From positions 3,162,001-3,226,000 of the forward strand of contig NC_085883.1 of assembly GCF_035222275.1 (NCBI RefSeq): a stretch of 64,000 nucleotides of DNA, read 5' to 3'. A program made the translations under genes and the position numbers. Below the pieces are notes generated by a model. It made no database searches. It had not been told where the DNA came from and saw only the letters and a list, made by a program, of their open reading frames with translations. Origin of the DNA: Podospora bellae-mahoneyi (taxonomy: Eukaryota > Ascomycota > Sordariomycetes > Sordariales > Podosporaceae). Shown piece by piece: positions 10,511 through 20,459 of the stretch; the stretch's first letter is position 1, and the number at the start of each line of letters is the position of its first letter.

Positions 10511-12342
10511 TCACTCGTGGTCCGCAGACCTTTCGGTCAATGCATCACCAAGGTGCTCAAGGGGAGAAACGACAACCTTCCTGAATCTGCTGCATTTTGC
10601 TCCCTCGGAAGTATTGACACTTCCCAAGCCTTCTCCCCACGTTGGATTTGGACCTATCTCGTCTGTATCTAGACAGGTCAAACACGCGGCCACAACTTGA
10701 GCGTACCTTTCCCCCATATGCACTGGTAGCTCCCTCCTCGCAATCTCCACTAGGTTCTGCTTGACGACGACCACCTCGTCGTTTTCTTTTATGTTCATGC
10801 CGGCAGCTTCCCCCAGCGCACTCGGTTCCAAGCTGCCAACTTTCAGCACCGAAAATGACCTCCAGAGCCCAATCTCAAGGAGGCAAACGCCCATGCTGTA
10901 GATATCGTGGTCAATTTTGGCGGTTGCTTCGGTCTGACCGTGCTGTTCGGGGTGTCGATAGACATCTCTCGTCCAATCTTTGGGAAAGTTGCCGAGGGGA
11001 GCGCCGCGGTGCACAACGTGTTGCCAATGAGTGAGATACTGACTGCCAAATCTGGGCGGTGCGTGGGCGTTTGATACCTCACAGCTGAGAGCGACCGAGT
11101 CCTTCTTGCTTGCCATCTTATCCTGTTCGTCACAAATTGAGTCAGGCAAGTCCTCCGAGCTGTCGTTTGACCGGGCTCCCGGCCAGATAGCCCCTTTTCT
11201 CTTCACTTTCCGCGGTACGTTGCGTTTCCGTAAGCTTTCTTGACTGCTCTTCCGTGTAGCCGCCCTGTTACCCGCACCTCTGTCTCTCGACCTCCTATCC
11301 TCGATATCCTCTCTGTCCCTTTTTCTTGCACTGAAGCTCATTGTTCTTTTGATGGTTGTGCCAATTTCCTTGATACCCGTACCAACCCGGTTGATGCCTT
11401 GCTTCAAGGTGTTGCGTCTGACAAGTCCCCCCCCCGGTGGTGCAGCTGCCTCGGGCGGCTCGGGCGGCGCCGGTACCTCTGAAACCCGCGTTCCGTCAGA
11501 GGTGAGGAACAGAGTGGTGTTGCTGCGGATAGAACAGTGCGCAGCCAACCCATCGGAATGGACCTTGAGTACCACTTTCGCGAGCTGGAGTGCCAGGGAG
11601 AACCGCGCCTCGAGGGACACTTTCTTGCTGTCGATCAACCTCCTCAAGGTTTGTTGATCTTTTGAGTCCTTTGGAAGTAAATAGATCACCCTGTGCCCAT
11701 CAAAACCAATACAGGGCAGAACTCCCCGCAAAAAATTCGTGTTCTCCAAGTTGTCGAACGTCCACCACAGTCTCGTGGCAATGTGTCTGGCGAGCGCTGT
11801 TGCCTTTGAAGAGTCTCTGTAGGTTTCCACATAGACTCGCACCGGATGATCGGAACGATAACTCGGGGGCAGCACCGCCATGGTGGAATACCCCCTTGAC
11901 CCCAAGTCTTGCTCTTCATGACCCTGGTGTAAAATAAGTTTGATTTCACGTCCGTGGTTGAGCGGCTTCAGCTTGAGAATGTGCATGGCGAGATTGACGA
12001 TGCTCTGTAGGTTGTCGATCCCACCATTTATGGTCTCAAATTCGTTCATGACTGTGGTTTCTAACCCTGTTGCGGATCCGGCACCAATCCAATAGCCTTA
12101 TCGAGCTTGCTGTGGAGCTCTGTTATGGCGCTTCGAATAGTCGCTATGTCGTTACTGGCGAAGTTGTTTTGGTTGCTGTTCAAACCGCGACGCAAGAGTT
12201 TCAGCCTCATAGTTCCAAGTTGGCCGTCAAAAAGACGCATTGGGGCAGCCGCTTCTTCAGCCCCCGCGTAACTGTTGACAAAACTGCGAAGCCTTTCGTC
12301 CAGGCTGATAGAAGTGTCAATGGCCCCCAGAATGTCAGTCAT
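10511..12342 (-). CDS. Pseudokinase-like fungal protein with helical N-terminal region; frame interrupted near 12050
   Basis: Two consecutive frames look like one gene. 12342-12061 encodes 93 residues (MTDILGAIDTSI to ELHSKLDKAIGLVPDP) that look helical, like the N-terminal domains (HeLo-like) joined to fungal kinase-like proteins. 12049-10511 encodes 512 residues: an N-terminal part, a basic Ser/Arg linker, and a C-terminal kinase-like half. The usual HRD segment appears as AAHCSIRSN, with no catalytic Asp. Later elements RHPEQ and DHDIYSMGVCLLEIGLW resemble the end of the activation segment and helix F. It is therefore probably a pseudokinase related to proteins with DUF7580-type ends. The two frames are offset, and no intron of believable size joins them cleanly: the phase-matching one is 14 bases, and another of about 125 bases would remove much of the helix. 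A frameshift, an odd intron or two genes are all possible. Confidence 0.55.
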
Positions 12343-14150
12343 GATAACGAAGGTTGGGCTGCTCCTGCGCGGTTGGTGTGTAAAGTGATCAACGGGCCAA
12401 AAGCTGAGCTGTTGGGAGACAAATCCTCAAGTGGCCGGAGTCGGGACATCTTATCAGCTCCCAGCAACCCAACAACAGAACCTCTAGGTGGGGAACAAGT
12501 GCCTTCCTTTTTGACTTGGCCGGGAGAAAAGAGAATAATGCATGTAAGGCTCTGACCAAAAATGCAGCCAACCCCCCTTTTGGTCACCACAACCAATCGC
12601 GGACACAGTCCAAATCTCTTGGTTGTAAGATGGCTGCAGATTCAGTGTCTTGAACAACCGGTGGTAGCCATTTCTTCCTCTCGCGCCGCTGACATACTGA
12701 CATACACCACAACCTCAAGGGTCCCAAAGGTAGCAACGCGGAACTTGGCGCTGACCAGTGACCTCAGCCTATCGCGGCTACAGTTATCTGAATAGATTGC
12801 TCAATGAGTTGACACAGAGGGCCAAACCGTCCTCTCGAGATACTCAGTAATCCCCGATGCTGGAGACTTCAGGGTGGGTAATAAGCTGAGTTGAGATGGG
12901 ATGACGCTCGACTTATCCCATCTCACGGCTCCGAGACCTTCGGCTCATCCCACAACCCTCGCTGTTTGGCTCATCTCACTGGTTCATGAAGCTTCCGGGC
13001 GGTTTTCCGGCCCAACATCTTTCTTGGCAGGGTTACCAGCCACACGGCCGCCCTCACCCTCATCCTCACCCAGTAGAGACTGTAGTCCGTGTGACAAGGG
13101 CTGGATATCAGGGTTTGGAACAGTAGTTCAATTCAGCTAGTAATCTTCAATAGCCTCGAAGTCCTTGGTGAAGAAAAGAAGAAGATCTAGGAATACAAAC
13201 AGGTCCAGAGGACACGTATTTATCCATCACCAAGTGGTTCGTGCCCTGTGGCCTCACCCTTGATTGCCTGCCTCACTTCCAACCACTGGCCCACGACGTC
13301 AGATACAACGGGCGCTGAATGTAACCAACCCCACAGAAAAATAAAGCAATTTTGGCTCATCCCACAGTCTCCATCTCATTAGCCACCATGGCTGGAGTGA
13401 ATCTTCGGCAAAGTACACTGGAAACAGGTGTATGAATAACGAGATATGTACAGGGAGAGACTGAGGGTCTCTAAACACACACAGGTGGTTGTAGTTGAGG
13501 AAACATGGAAAAGACGAAAGGAAAGGAAAGGCAAGGCAAGGCAGCCAGTTGCTGTGAAATTCACATGTGTTGAGGTTGGCCATATTGGCCTAAGACAGAG
13601 CTATTCAAAAGAGTGTACGTACCGCACCCACAAATATCCTTCATTTTTGGACGAGATTTGATTTCTGGAAAATTAACACCTCAACAAAACTTTCTCGCAC
13701 AAAGTCTGCCTTGTCGCCGCACTGTTGGTTGGTAACATGAAAGGGGTGACCGTGAACCGGCTTTCATGGGTCCCTCGGTGTCCGGTTGTAGCACAAGATT
13801 TCCCAGTCTGCCTCGAGTAGACGAACTCCAAATTCTATGGCTTGCTGCTGCTTTGGGAATAATTTTAGCGTAAAAGAAGGCGAAAGCAGGCCAATCAAAA
13901 GCCGTTCCTTGCCCCCGGCCTCGACGTCGCCGGCTCCGGACCCACTTCGACGCCAACAAGACCGGAGCGACGGGAGGGCGAAAAAGTGGAAGGGCTAATT
14001 TCCAGTGCCATCAGAGAAAGAACGAGATGTGAAACCTAGCAAGTACATATCTCATACTCAGCACGGGGGACTATTGGGCATAGTGTCCCACAGATATCCT
14101 CACAACAACTAACCTCCTCAAAAACTACATCGCCCTTCTTCCACCCAACG
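12343..14150. other. Intergenic region, 1.8 kb
   Basis: No supported gene. Short open frames (for example 12562-12795, 12901-13140 and 13681-13959) lack domain-like sequence. It would hold the promoter of the pseudokinase-like gene and the 3' end of rap1. Confidence 0.5.
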
Positions 14151-16047
14151 TCACTCCTCCTCCTCCTCCACCTCCACCTCCTGAAACCTCTCCCCAGCAA
14201 ACCACTCCACCGCAAACCAAAACTCTTCCAAACCCCCCTCAAACCCCTCCTTCAGCGCCTGCACCACAGTCCTCTCCCCCTCCTCCCTCAACTCCTGATC
14301 ATCCACAAACCCCAACCCCTCCGCAATAAGCACCCACGCGGCCGGCGAAGGCGGGTACCCAACCTCCACAATCTCAGACCACAAATCCCAGCAGTCCACC
14401 TCCCGCCCAAACACCGTCACAGTCTCGCTCGGTTCAGGTAGTTCATTAAACTCACTAAAGATACGCCTTAACTCCAACCAGGACTCCCTTGAGGTTATCA
14501 ACCCATTCATGTTCTTCCGTGATCGAATCCTAGCTTGCTCGAGCTCTTTCTGCTGCGCAGGCGTCGGAGCCTGCGGTGTTTCCGCTACTGCGGCAGACAC
14601 CTGAGTTGAAAAGGCAGGGCTGTCGATATTGGGGGCAGAGACTTGCGTTAGGAACCCAGAAGAGGTCTCATTTGTCGCCGGCGGTAGTGGTGCACTGCTA
14701 GAAGCACCCGCTGTTCTCTCGGATTGACCCCCTGGAGTAGGTTTTAGCGGGGTAGACACCCCTTTCCGTGCCTTTTCCGCTCGAATCCGCTTCAGCTTTC
14801 GTTTCAGCTCCTCTTTTTGGCTGCCTGATGGCGATGGTGGCGACGATGCCGCACTGGCAGCTCGGGGTTGTTTCTCCCGCTCTTCCACACAGCTTGAGGC
14901 CTGGGCCTGACCTGCTGTACTCGTTCGGCTGGTTGACTTGGCTTGTTTTGCAGCTTTGGCCTCCGCCATCTTTCTCTTTTTTTCCCGGAGTGCCTCATAT
15001 TTTTCCTTGTCTTTCTGGCTCAATTCCAGTTGCGTCGTGGGCGGTGCCGTGGGCGTGCGGGACGGAACAGTATCACTGGCGGTAGACTTCCGCGGTCGCT
15101 TTGCTGGCGGCAGCTCATCGCCGGAGCCAGAATTCCTTCGTTTCGACAAAGTCTTGACGTATCGATTCCGCCACGACTGCCAGGTATGATGTGGGTACTG
15201 TTCTTCCAGCTCTTTGTATGCATTCTGCCCAGACTCTGACCCTTGCCACCTACCCAGATGCTGAAGCAGAATCTCATCATCTTGCGTTGTGAATTCCCTC
15301 CTCTTAGCCGACTTCTTTTCGACAGTTGACGATGCAGTCGATGGCGGTGCAGCTCGTGCATCACTTGACGATTTAGACTTGACTAGCGTCGGGATGGGAG
15401 GCGGAAGCGGGTGGACAGACTGTTGTGGTGGGAGGTGTAAAAGTTTCTCAACGTATCGTGACCGCCAGGACTGGTAAGTGTGGTGAGGGTACTAGAAACG
15501 GATAGTCAGAAACACCCGCTATCTGTGGTCAACGAGCCGTCGTACCTTTGCAGCCAGTTCTCGATAGATGGCATTGCCCTTGATGCTCTCGCCGGCCTCT
15601 TCCTTCTGCCTAATCCAGCTCAGGAGCATCTGATCATCTTTCGGTGTGAAGGGGGTTTTCGTACCCTTCTTGACGGGAGCAGAAGAGCCGACTGGAGTCG
15701 CAGTTGGAACAGCAACAAGATACTCCTCCTTGTTGACAATTTCCCCCTTGGAAACGCAATCCTCGACAAATTTGGAAGAGATAGCACCAGCCGGAGCACC
15801 ATGTGTAATGAGATAGTCCCAGATCAGCACATCGGCAAACTTCTCCATTTCTACGATTTTGCCGCCATTGTTCTGTGCCATCTGTTAGTCTTTGTCAACC
15901 ACAGATGGTGATGGAAACACCTACCTTGATCTTTCTAAGAACCTCACTGCGAAGAGGCAACCGCCTGGATACGAAGAACTTGAGACCACTGAACAGAGTA
16001 CCCTCGTAACATCCATTGACTCCCTCGTAGACAATTGGTTGTGGCAT
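14151..16047 (-). CDS. rap1: Rap1-like telomere protein: BRCT, two Myb domains, ARID-like C-terminus (three exons)
   Basis: Homologue of the telomere-binding/TRF2-interacting protein Rap1, expected in the nucleus at telomeres. Exons 16047-15925, 15872-15546 and 15491-14151 join in frame to 596 residues. A BRCT domain covers about residues 12-95 (TLFSGLKFFVSRRLP, NNGGKIVE, YLITHGAP). Myb 1 is at about 115-164 (FTPKDDQMLLSWI to YPHHTYQSWRSRYV). Myb 2 is at about 216-265 (FTTQDDEILLQHL to YPHHTWQSWRNRYV). A long basic, low-complexity part follows with a KEKYEALREKKRKMAEAK helix. The C-terminus at about 488-580 reads like an ARID/BRIGHT fold (VDCWDLWSEIVEVG, then WVLIAEGLGF) and ends in an acidic run. 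No classical Rap1 C-terminal domain is evident. The intron 1 acceptor could lie 9 bases upstream at 15882; the site used gives the cleaner KIKNNGGK. A telomeric repeat lies just before the ATG. Confidence 0.85.
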
Positions 16048-16063
16048 GACAGCGGGGTGGCGG

Positions 16064-16076
16064 CTAACCCTAACCC
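16064..16076 (-). promoter_or_regulatory. Telomeric repeat in the rap1 leader/promoter
   Basis: CTAACCCTAACCC on the plus strand, GGGTTAGGGTTAG on the rap1 coding strand: two uninterrupted telomeric units, 17-29 bases upstream of the rap1 ATG. It overlaps an inverted repeat, AACCCT-TC-AGGGTT at 16072-16085. Telomere-repeat proteins of the Myb type bind such sequence, so a site controlling the telomere-protein gene itself is a reasonable inference. Confidence 0.7.
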
Positions 16077-16719
16077 TTCAGGGTTGTCGCTTACGAGACT
16101 GTGGTGCTCGATGCAGCTATGCAATTGGAGGGGCAGCTGATCGCTCAGAGCATCATGGGAGATCCCCTATTGCACTGTATATGATGGCCGAAGTGGCGTA
16201 GCAGAGTCGAGCAAGCAGCCTTGAGGGTGAGGAGTTGCGAGCAGTTGGTCGTCGTCAAAGACCCGATGTGGAAGTGACCAGGGTTAATTGTGGCGCCGAG
16301 CGATTCGCAAGCCAAGTGTCTGCGCTTTCTGTCCCACGGCTTGAATATTATTGACACTGCTTCGGTTGTAGAGAAATGTATGATCAGTTGTAAGTAATCC
16401 AGTAGAATCACGTCGCCAAAAAGTTGTCGATGGTTGGGTTATTGAACGCAGTTGCTTTTTTCCCCTTTATCCATGCTCTGTCGGCACGCGTCAAGTTGGG
16501 GTGTCGCGCAATCACGAGACGTTGGAAGTGGGGGTGTCAAGAGGTCAAAGAAAAACGGGGCTTCTCGAACAAGCTGGGTTTCTTGGGATTGCTGATGTAA
16601 GCACCGCTTCTTGATGCCTACAGCTCATTGAGGCCTCGTTTTCAACTCGTTTTCACGACTCGAACCGGTGGACTTGAGAATGAGAACGGAAAATAAGAAT
16701 CGCGGCTTTTCTTGACATC

Positions 16720-16756
16720 TTATATATATATATATATATATCCACATATATATATT
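16720..16756 (+). repeat. TA dinucleotide microsatellite
   Basis: A run of alternating TA broken once by TCCACA near 16741-16746. It lies in the promoter region upstream of swf1, where it may also supply TATA-like sequence. Confidence 0.8.
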
Positions 16757-16989
16757 ATCGAGCTCTTATTCCTTTAACCTTTTTCGAGATTCCTCTTTGC
16801 GCCGCCAAATTCAGCTCCACACAACGCCGCTCGCTCACTCATCCGTAAGGGACACAACCAACGTCCGCCGTTTGAAGCTGACCACCATGGGTTGTATTCC
16901 ATCCACATAACACCCAAAAATGCAATAAAGTCTCCTGTTGTATTATTCATTAATAATAGTCAAGAGGGGTGCTCAAACTCGGCGTCAAA

Positions 16990-18372
16990 ATGGGCGTCAT
17001 CGCAACGGTGGCTACTGTGGTGTTGGCCATCTCATTCATGGTCTTTGTCACCTTTTTTGGCCGACTACCAGCACTCAGGTAAGACACCCCAGACTGTTGA
17101 CCAAGGACCATCTCTAATACATACCCCAGAGGCACACCAATATCGTGGCTTCACAAAGTAATATGGGTCCACTTCCCGAACCTCCTCAAATCCATCGACC
17201 GCCGTGTCACCGGCGGCCGAATCTCCCCAGCTTGTGTCCGCTTCGGGAATTACATGATGTACGACCGACATCCATCTGTCCTGGTACGCCCCCCCTTTTC
17301 ACCCCTCTTGTGCTGGTTTCTCACTAACCCCCCACAGATATTCTTCCTCCTCCTCCTCTCCATAGGCGAAATCCTCTACCTCCCCACCGCCTGGCCTCAA
17401 CTCACCCCCCTCGTCAAACTCACCGGCACCGTCTCCATCATCCTCCCTTACCTCTTCCTCTATCTCGCCGCCTTCACCGACCCAGGGTACATCACCCCCG
17501 CCAACCACCCCCAGGAGATGTCCCGCTACCCCTACGACTTCACCCTCTTCCACCCAGGCAACGAATGCCACACCTGCCACCTCCTCAAACCAGCCCGAAG
17601 CAAGCACTGCTCCGTCTGCAAGCGCTGCATAGCCAAAAACGACCACCACTGCATCTTCATCAACAACTGCGTCGGGGCCAACAACCAGCACTGGTTCATC
17701 TTGCTTCTTCTCTCCACAGCCGTGCTGACGGCGTACGGCGGTATTCTGGGCGTCTATCTCATGGCCAAAAGAATGAACTTTTTCTTTCCCTACTGGGCGT
17801 TGTTGCCTTGGAACGCCAATAAAGGGGAGGGCATGCCGCTGAAAGACTGGCTCGTCATCTGGTCGTGGGGTTTCCAGAACCAGGTCGGCATGGGGGCGGT
17901 TACCTTGCTGGCGGGGCTGACGTCACCGTTGGTTTGGGGACTATTGGGGTATCACGCCTGGCTTGTCTATTGCGGGACGACCACGAACGAGAGTATGAAG
18001 TGGAGCGATTGGAGTTATGAGATGAGGGAGGGGTTTGCGTACAAGAGGAAGATGCACGGGCAGAGGCAGAAGGACCTGAAGGTCGAACCGGCGTGGACGA
18101 GGTGGCCGGCGGAGACGGAGCAGGTTTTGGTCAGGACCGAGAGCGGGCAGTGTCCGGCGGAGGATGACCAGACGCTGCCCGGGTATGGGCCGTGGGAGGC
18201 GGTTTGGGGGTTGAAGGATGTGGAGAATTTGTATGACATCGGGTTTTGGGATAATTTGGTGGATGTCTTGGTGCCGGGGTATAATTTTCGCGATGAGCCG
18301 AGTGGGAAGAGACAGAGGGGTGGGCTGAGGCAGAGGAAGAAGAGGAGGGCGAGGAGGATATACTTGGCTTGA
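16990..18372 (+). CDS. swf1: Palmitoyltransferase SWF1 (DHHC family, three exons)
   Basis: Protein S-acyltransferase that attaches palmitate to cysteines next to transmembrane segments, in yeast on SNAREs at the endoplasmic reticulum. Exons 16990-17078, 17130-17283 and 17338-18372 join in frame to 425 residues. The N-terminal transmembrane helix with VFVTFFGRLPALRGTP is typical of SWF1. More membrane helices follow at about residues 82-130, then the Cys-rich domain CHTCHLLKPARSKHCSVCKR with the catalytic DHHC at about 183-186 (NDHHCIFINNCVG), and two further helices (WFILLLLSTAVLTAYG and a later one). The long basic C-terminal tail ends RQRKKRRARRIYLA. It converges on the EngB-type gene with only 162 bases between stop codons, so the 3' UTRs may overlap. 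Codon use shifts from C-ending to G-ending near 17720-17860. Confidence 0.92.
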
Positions 18373-18534
18373 GACGGGCTGGTGGTGGTTTGCATAGCGC
18401 CGGTTGAGTAGCTAAGCTCCTGGGGGTTAAAATTTCTTGATGCATAATTCCCTGGGTATCAAATCTACATCTATCCCGAACTCTCATGCACACACCCACA
18501 TATGATAATACTACAGTACATAATAAATACACCC

Positions 18535-19875
18535 TCAAAACGACGGATGAAGCCTCTTCTTCGGCCTCGCCTTCTCCCTCTCCATCAACGCCTCAATATC
18601 ATCAAACGAAACAATCTCGGGCTCCTCCTGCTCCACCTCCACCACCTCCTTCTTCCCCTTTCCGACCGCGACATCCAACCCCGGCACCACAATCTTCCTC
18701 TTATCCTCCACCAACCCAGCCAACCTGCAAATCGCCCACCTAGCCGTCTCAACCCCCAACCCCCCATTCCTCGGATCCCCCGCCCCCGTAACCCAAACCT
18801 CCCTCTCCCACCCCTTGTCTCCTCCCTCCAACCAAGTCAAACTCCTCCTCTCCGCTCTCCTCAGTTCCTTCCAAACCCCCACCAAAACCTCCCCTATCCT
18901 CTCCTCCGCCCCCCCTTTTCCCTCCCCATTTTGTTTCCTCTGCTCCACCACCGCCGCATCAACAACCTTATCCCCCTTGGTGAGCACAACCACAGTCCTA
19001 ACATTATGATCCCTCAAGTTCCCCAACACCATCCTATCCTGCTCTTTAACCCCGGTCTCGGCATCAATCAGCACCACCGCCCCCTTGAGCATCTGCCTTT
19101 TCGCCAAATATTTCTGAATCTCCACCCCCCAGTCCTTTTTGGACCCCAAGCCATAACCAGGCATGTCAACCATTATCAGGGCGTATCTCCTCGGCTTCTC
19201 CCGTTGCATATACTCCTTTTGCGCCTCCCTCCTCGCTTGCCGTGTCGCTCCCTTCACAACGGCTTCTCTTTTGGCTTTGATCTCTTCAAGCGCGGAAGGG
19301 GGTTCGGGGGGTGGGGTGCCAAACCCGTAGCCGTTGAGGGTGACTGTGCAGCCTGCTTTACGGGAGGTTATCGCGCTTCCTTGCTTTCGCGCCACCACTC
19401 CATGGCTGTTACGGGCGGATGCGCCGAGAAGGCCAGAGAGGGCGTTGATTAGAGTTGATTTTCCGACGTTGGAGCGGCCGATGAGGCAGATTTCCGGGGT
19501 GTGGGTGTTGACTGGCAATTCAAGGAATCTGCCTGCGGAATAGAGGAATTTGGGGCCGCCATTGGAGGTAAAGATTCCTGTTGCCTTGGCGAGGGAGGAT
19601 TTTGAAGGGGGGGGGGCCGGGAAGGGGAGGCCGTTGGGGTCGTTGGAGGGCGGGGGGAGGTAGGAGGTTGATTCCAGCGGTAGGATGTACTCCTCTGTTG
19701 TTTGTGAGAGGGGTGATTCGGGGTCGAAGCCGGGGAGGGGGGGGATGGAGTGCCGGCGGGGCCCGGGGCGGGTTGCAAAGGTTCGGGTTGGGAGGAGGAT
19801 GTGATGGGTTAAGAGGAGGGAGCGGAGGGGGGGGGGCATGGCGAGGAGGTTGGGGGTTGCGCGGAGGGTCGCCAT
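18535..19875 (-). CDS. mrx8: Mitochondrial EngB-type GTPase (YihA/Mrx8 family)
   Basis: GTP-binding protein of the EngB/YihA family. Bacterial EngB helps assemble the large ribosomal subunit; the yeast member is mitochondrial. Single exon, 446 residues from the chosen ATG at 19875, which opens an Arg/Ser/Thr-rich, acid-poor presequence (MATLRATPNLL, then TRTFATRPGPRRHS). An in-frame ATG at 19977 gives 34 more residues that look less like a targeting signal. Motifs in order: P-loop GRSNVGKST (about residue 131), switch II DMPGYGLGSKKDWG (about 236), and TKGDK for guanine recognition (about 297). The C-terminal part, about 60 residues longer than in bacteria, is acidic and basic mixed (KGKKEVVEVEQEE) and lacks a recognised domain. 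It shares a 275-base divergent promoter with fmc1, another mitochondrial gene. Confidence 0.85.
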   Translation of the reverse strand: MATLRATPNLLAMPPPLRSLLLTHHILLPTRTFATRPGPRRHSIPPLPGFDPESPLSQTTEEYILPLESTSYLPPPSNDPNGLPFPAPPPSKSSLAKATGIFTSNGGPKFLYSAGRFLELPVNTHTPEICLIGRSNVGKSTLINALSGLLGASARNSHGVVARKQGSAITSRKAGCTVTLNGYGFGTPPPEPPSALEEIKAKREAVVKGATRQARREAQKEYMQREKPRRYALIMVDMPGYGLGSKKDWGVEIQKYLAKRQMLKGAVVLIDAETGVKEQDRMVLGNLRDHNVRTVVVLTKGDKVVDAAVVEQRKQNGEGKGGAEERIGEVLVGVWKELRRAERRSLTWLEGGDKGWEREVWVTGAGDPRNGGLGVETARWAICRLAGLVEDKRKIVVPGLDVAVGKGKKEVVEVEQEEPEIVSFDDIEALMEREKARPKKRLHPSF

Positions 19876-20150
19876 GGTGGGGATTGGTTCGGCGGCGACG
19901 GCGTGGTTGTTGAGAGTGCTGCTGTCGGTCGCTGCCGTCGCAAAGCGGGATGCGATTTCAATGTCAATCACTTCCAAAAACAGGAACTCTGCCTGCCGGA
20001 AGTCCTTATCTTTGGCTGTTGATTCGATAAGGGTTGGGGATATGTAAGCACCTCCCCGCCAAGCTGGGTATTTTTCGAGCTCCCCTCCAACAGCTTTCCA
20101 TCTTCCAGCTTCCTATAACCACCAACAACCCGCCCGATAGCCCGCCCAAA
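19876..20150. promoter_or_regulatory. Shared divergent promoter of the EngB-type gene and fmc1
   Basis: 275 bases between two start codons pointing away from each other. Both products are predicted to act in mitochondria (ribosome assembly and F1-ATPase assembly), so joint control from this short region is likely. If the longer EngB start at 19977 is used, only 173 bases remain. No transcription-factor site was recognised with confidence. Confidence 0.5.
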
Positions 20151-20459
20151 ATGTCCCACCTCCGCACCCTCTACCGCTCCCTCCTCCGCGAGCTGCCCCC
20201 CCGACCGCTCCTCTCCTCCCCCCGCGCCGACCTCCACCAACACCTCCGCGACAACTTTGCCTCCTCCTCCTCTGAAAAGAAAGCCGATATCGCCGAGCAG
20301 TACCTCTCCTACCTCAAAGCCCAAAGGACATACGTCACCCTGATCGAGCGGTACAACCCCGGCATGGGCATGGACGAAGAAGAAAGAGTGCGCCTCACCG
20401 CGAGAAGGGTGGGGATGGATCTTCCCAAGGAGTATGGGTTTGAGAAGGGGCAGAAGTGA
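20151..20459 (+). CDS. fmc1: ATP synthase assembly factor FMC1 (LYR-type)
   Basis: Small mitochondrial matrix protein needed, with Atp12, for assembly of the F1 part of ATP synthase under heat stress in yeast. Single exon of 102 residues, the normal size. It begins MSHLRTLYRSLLRELPPR, carrying the LYR-like LYRSLLRE helix of the family, and continues with the helix-rich body IAEQYLSYLKAQRTYVTLIERYNPGM and the closing RVGMDLPKEYG, all typical of Fmc1. Early codons end mainly in C and the last twenty mainly in G. It is divergent from the EngB-type gene. Confidence 0.87.
   Translation: MSHLRTLYRSLLRELPPRPLLSSPRADLHQHLRDNFASSSSEKKADIAEQYLSYLKAQRTYVTLIERYNPGMGMDEEERVRLTARRVGMDLPKEYGFEKGQK

Larger units (their letters stand above)
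16048..16989. other. Divergent promoter region between rap1 and swf1
   Basis: About 940 bases between two divergent genes. It contains the telomeric repeat near rap1 and a TA dinucleotide tract at 16720-16756 about 235 bases upstream of swf1. No coding region is supported. Confidence 0.6.

Noticed and set aside
16060-16900. Telomerase RNA gene using CTAACCCTAACCC as template
   Set aside because: The repeat lies in the rap1 leader and no transcript-like structure (pseudoknot, template boundary) could be recognised by eye; kept only as a regulatory site. A structural-profile search for fungal telomerase RNA would decide.
18502-19452. Plus-strand frame of 316 codons, rich in Pro/Leu/Arg
   Set aside because: It is antisense to the EngB-type GTPase; its composition mirrors the codon bias of that gene.
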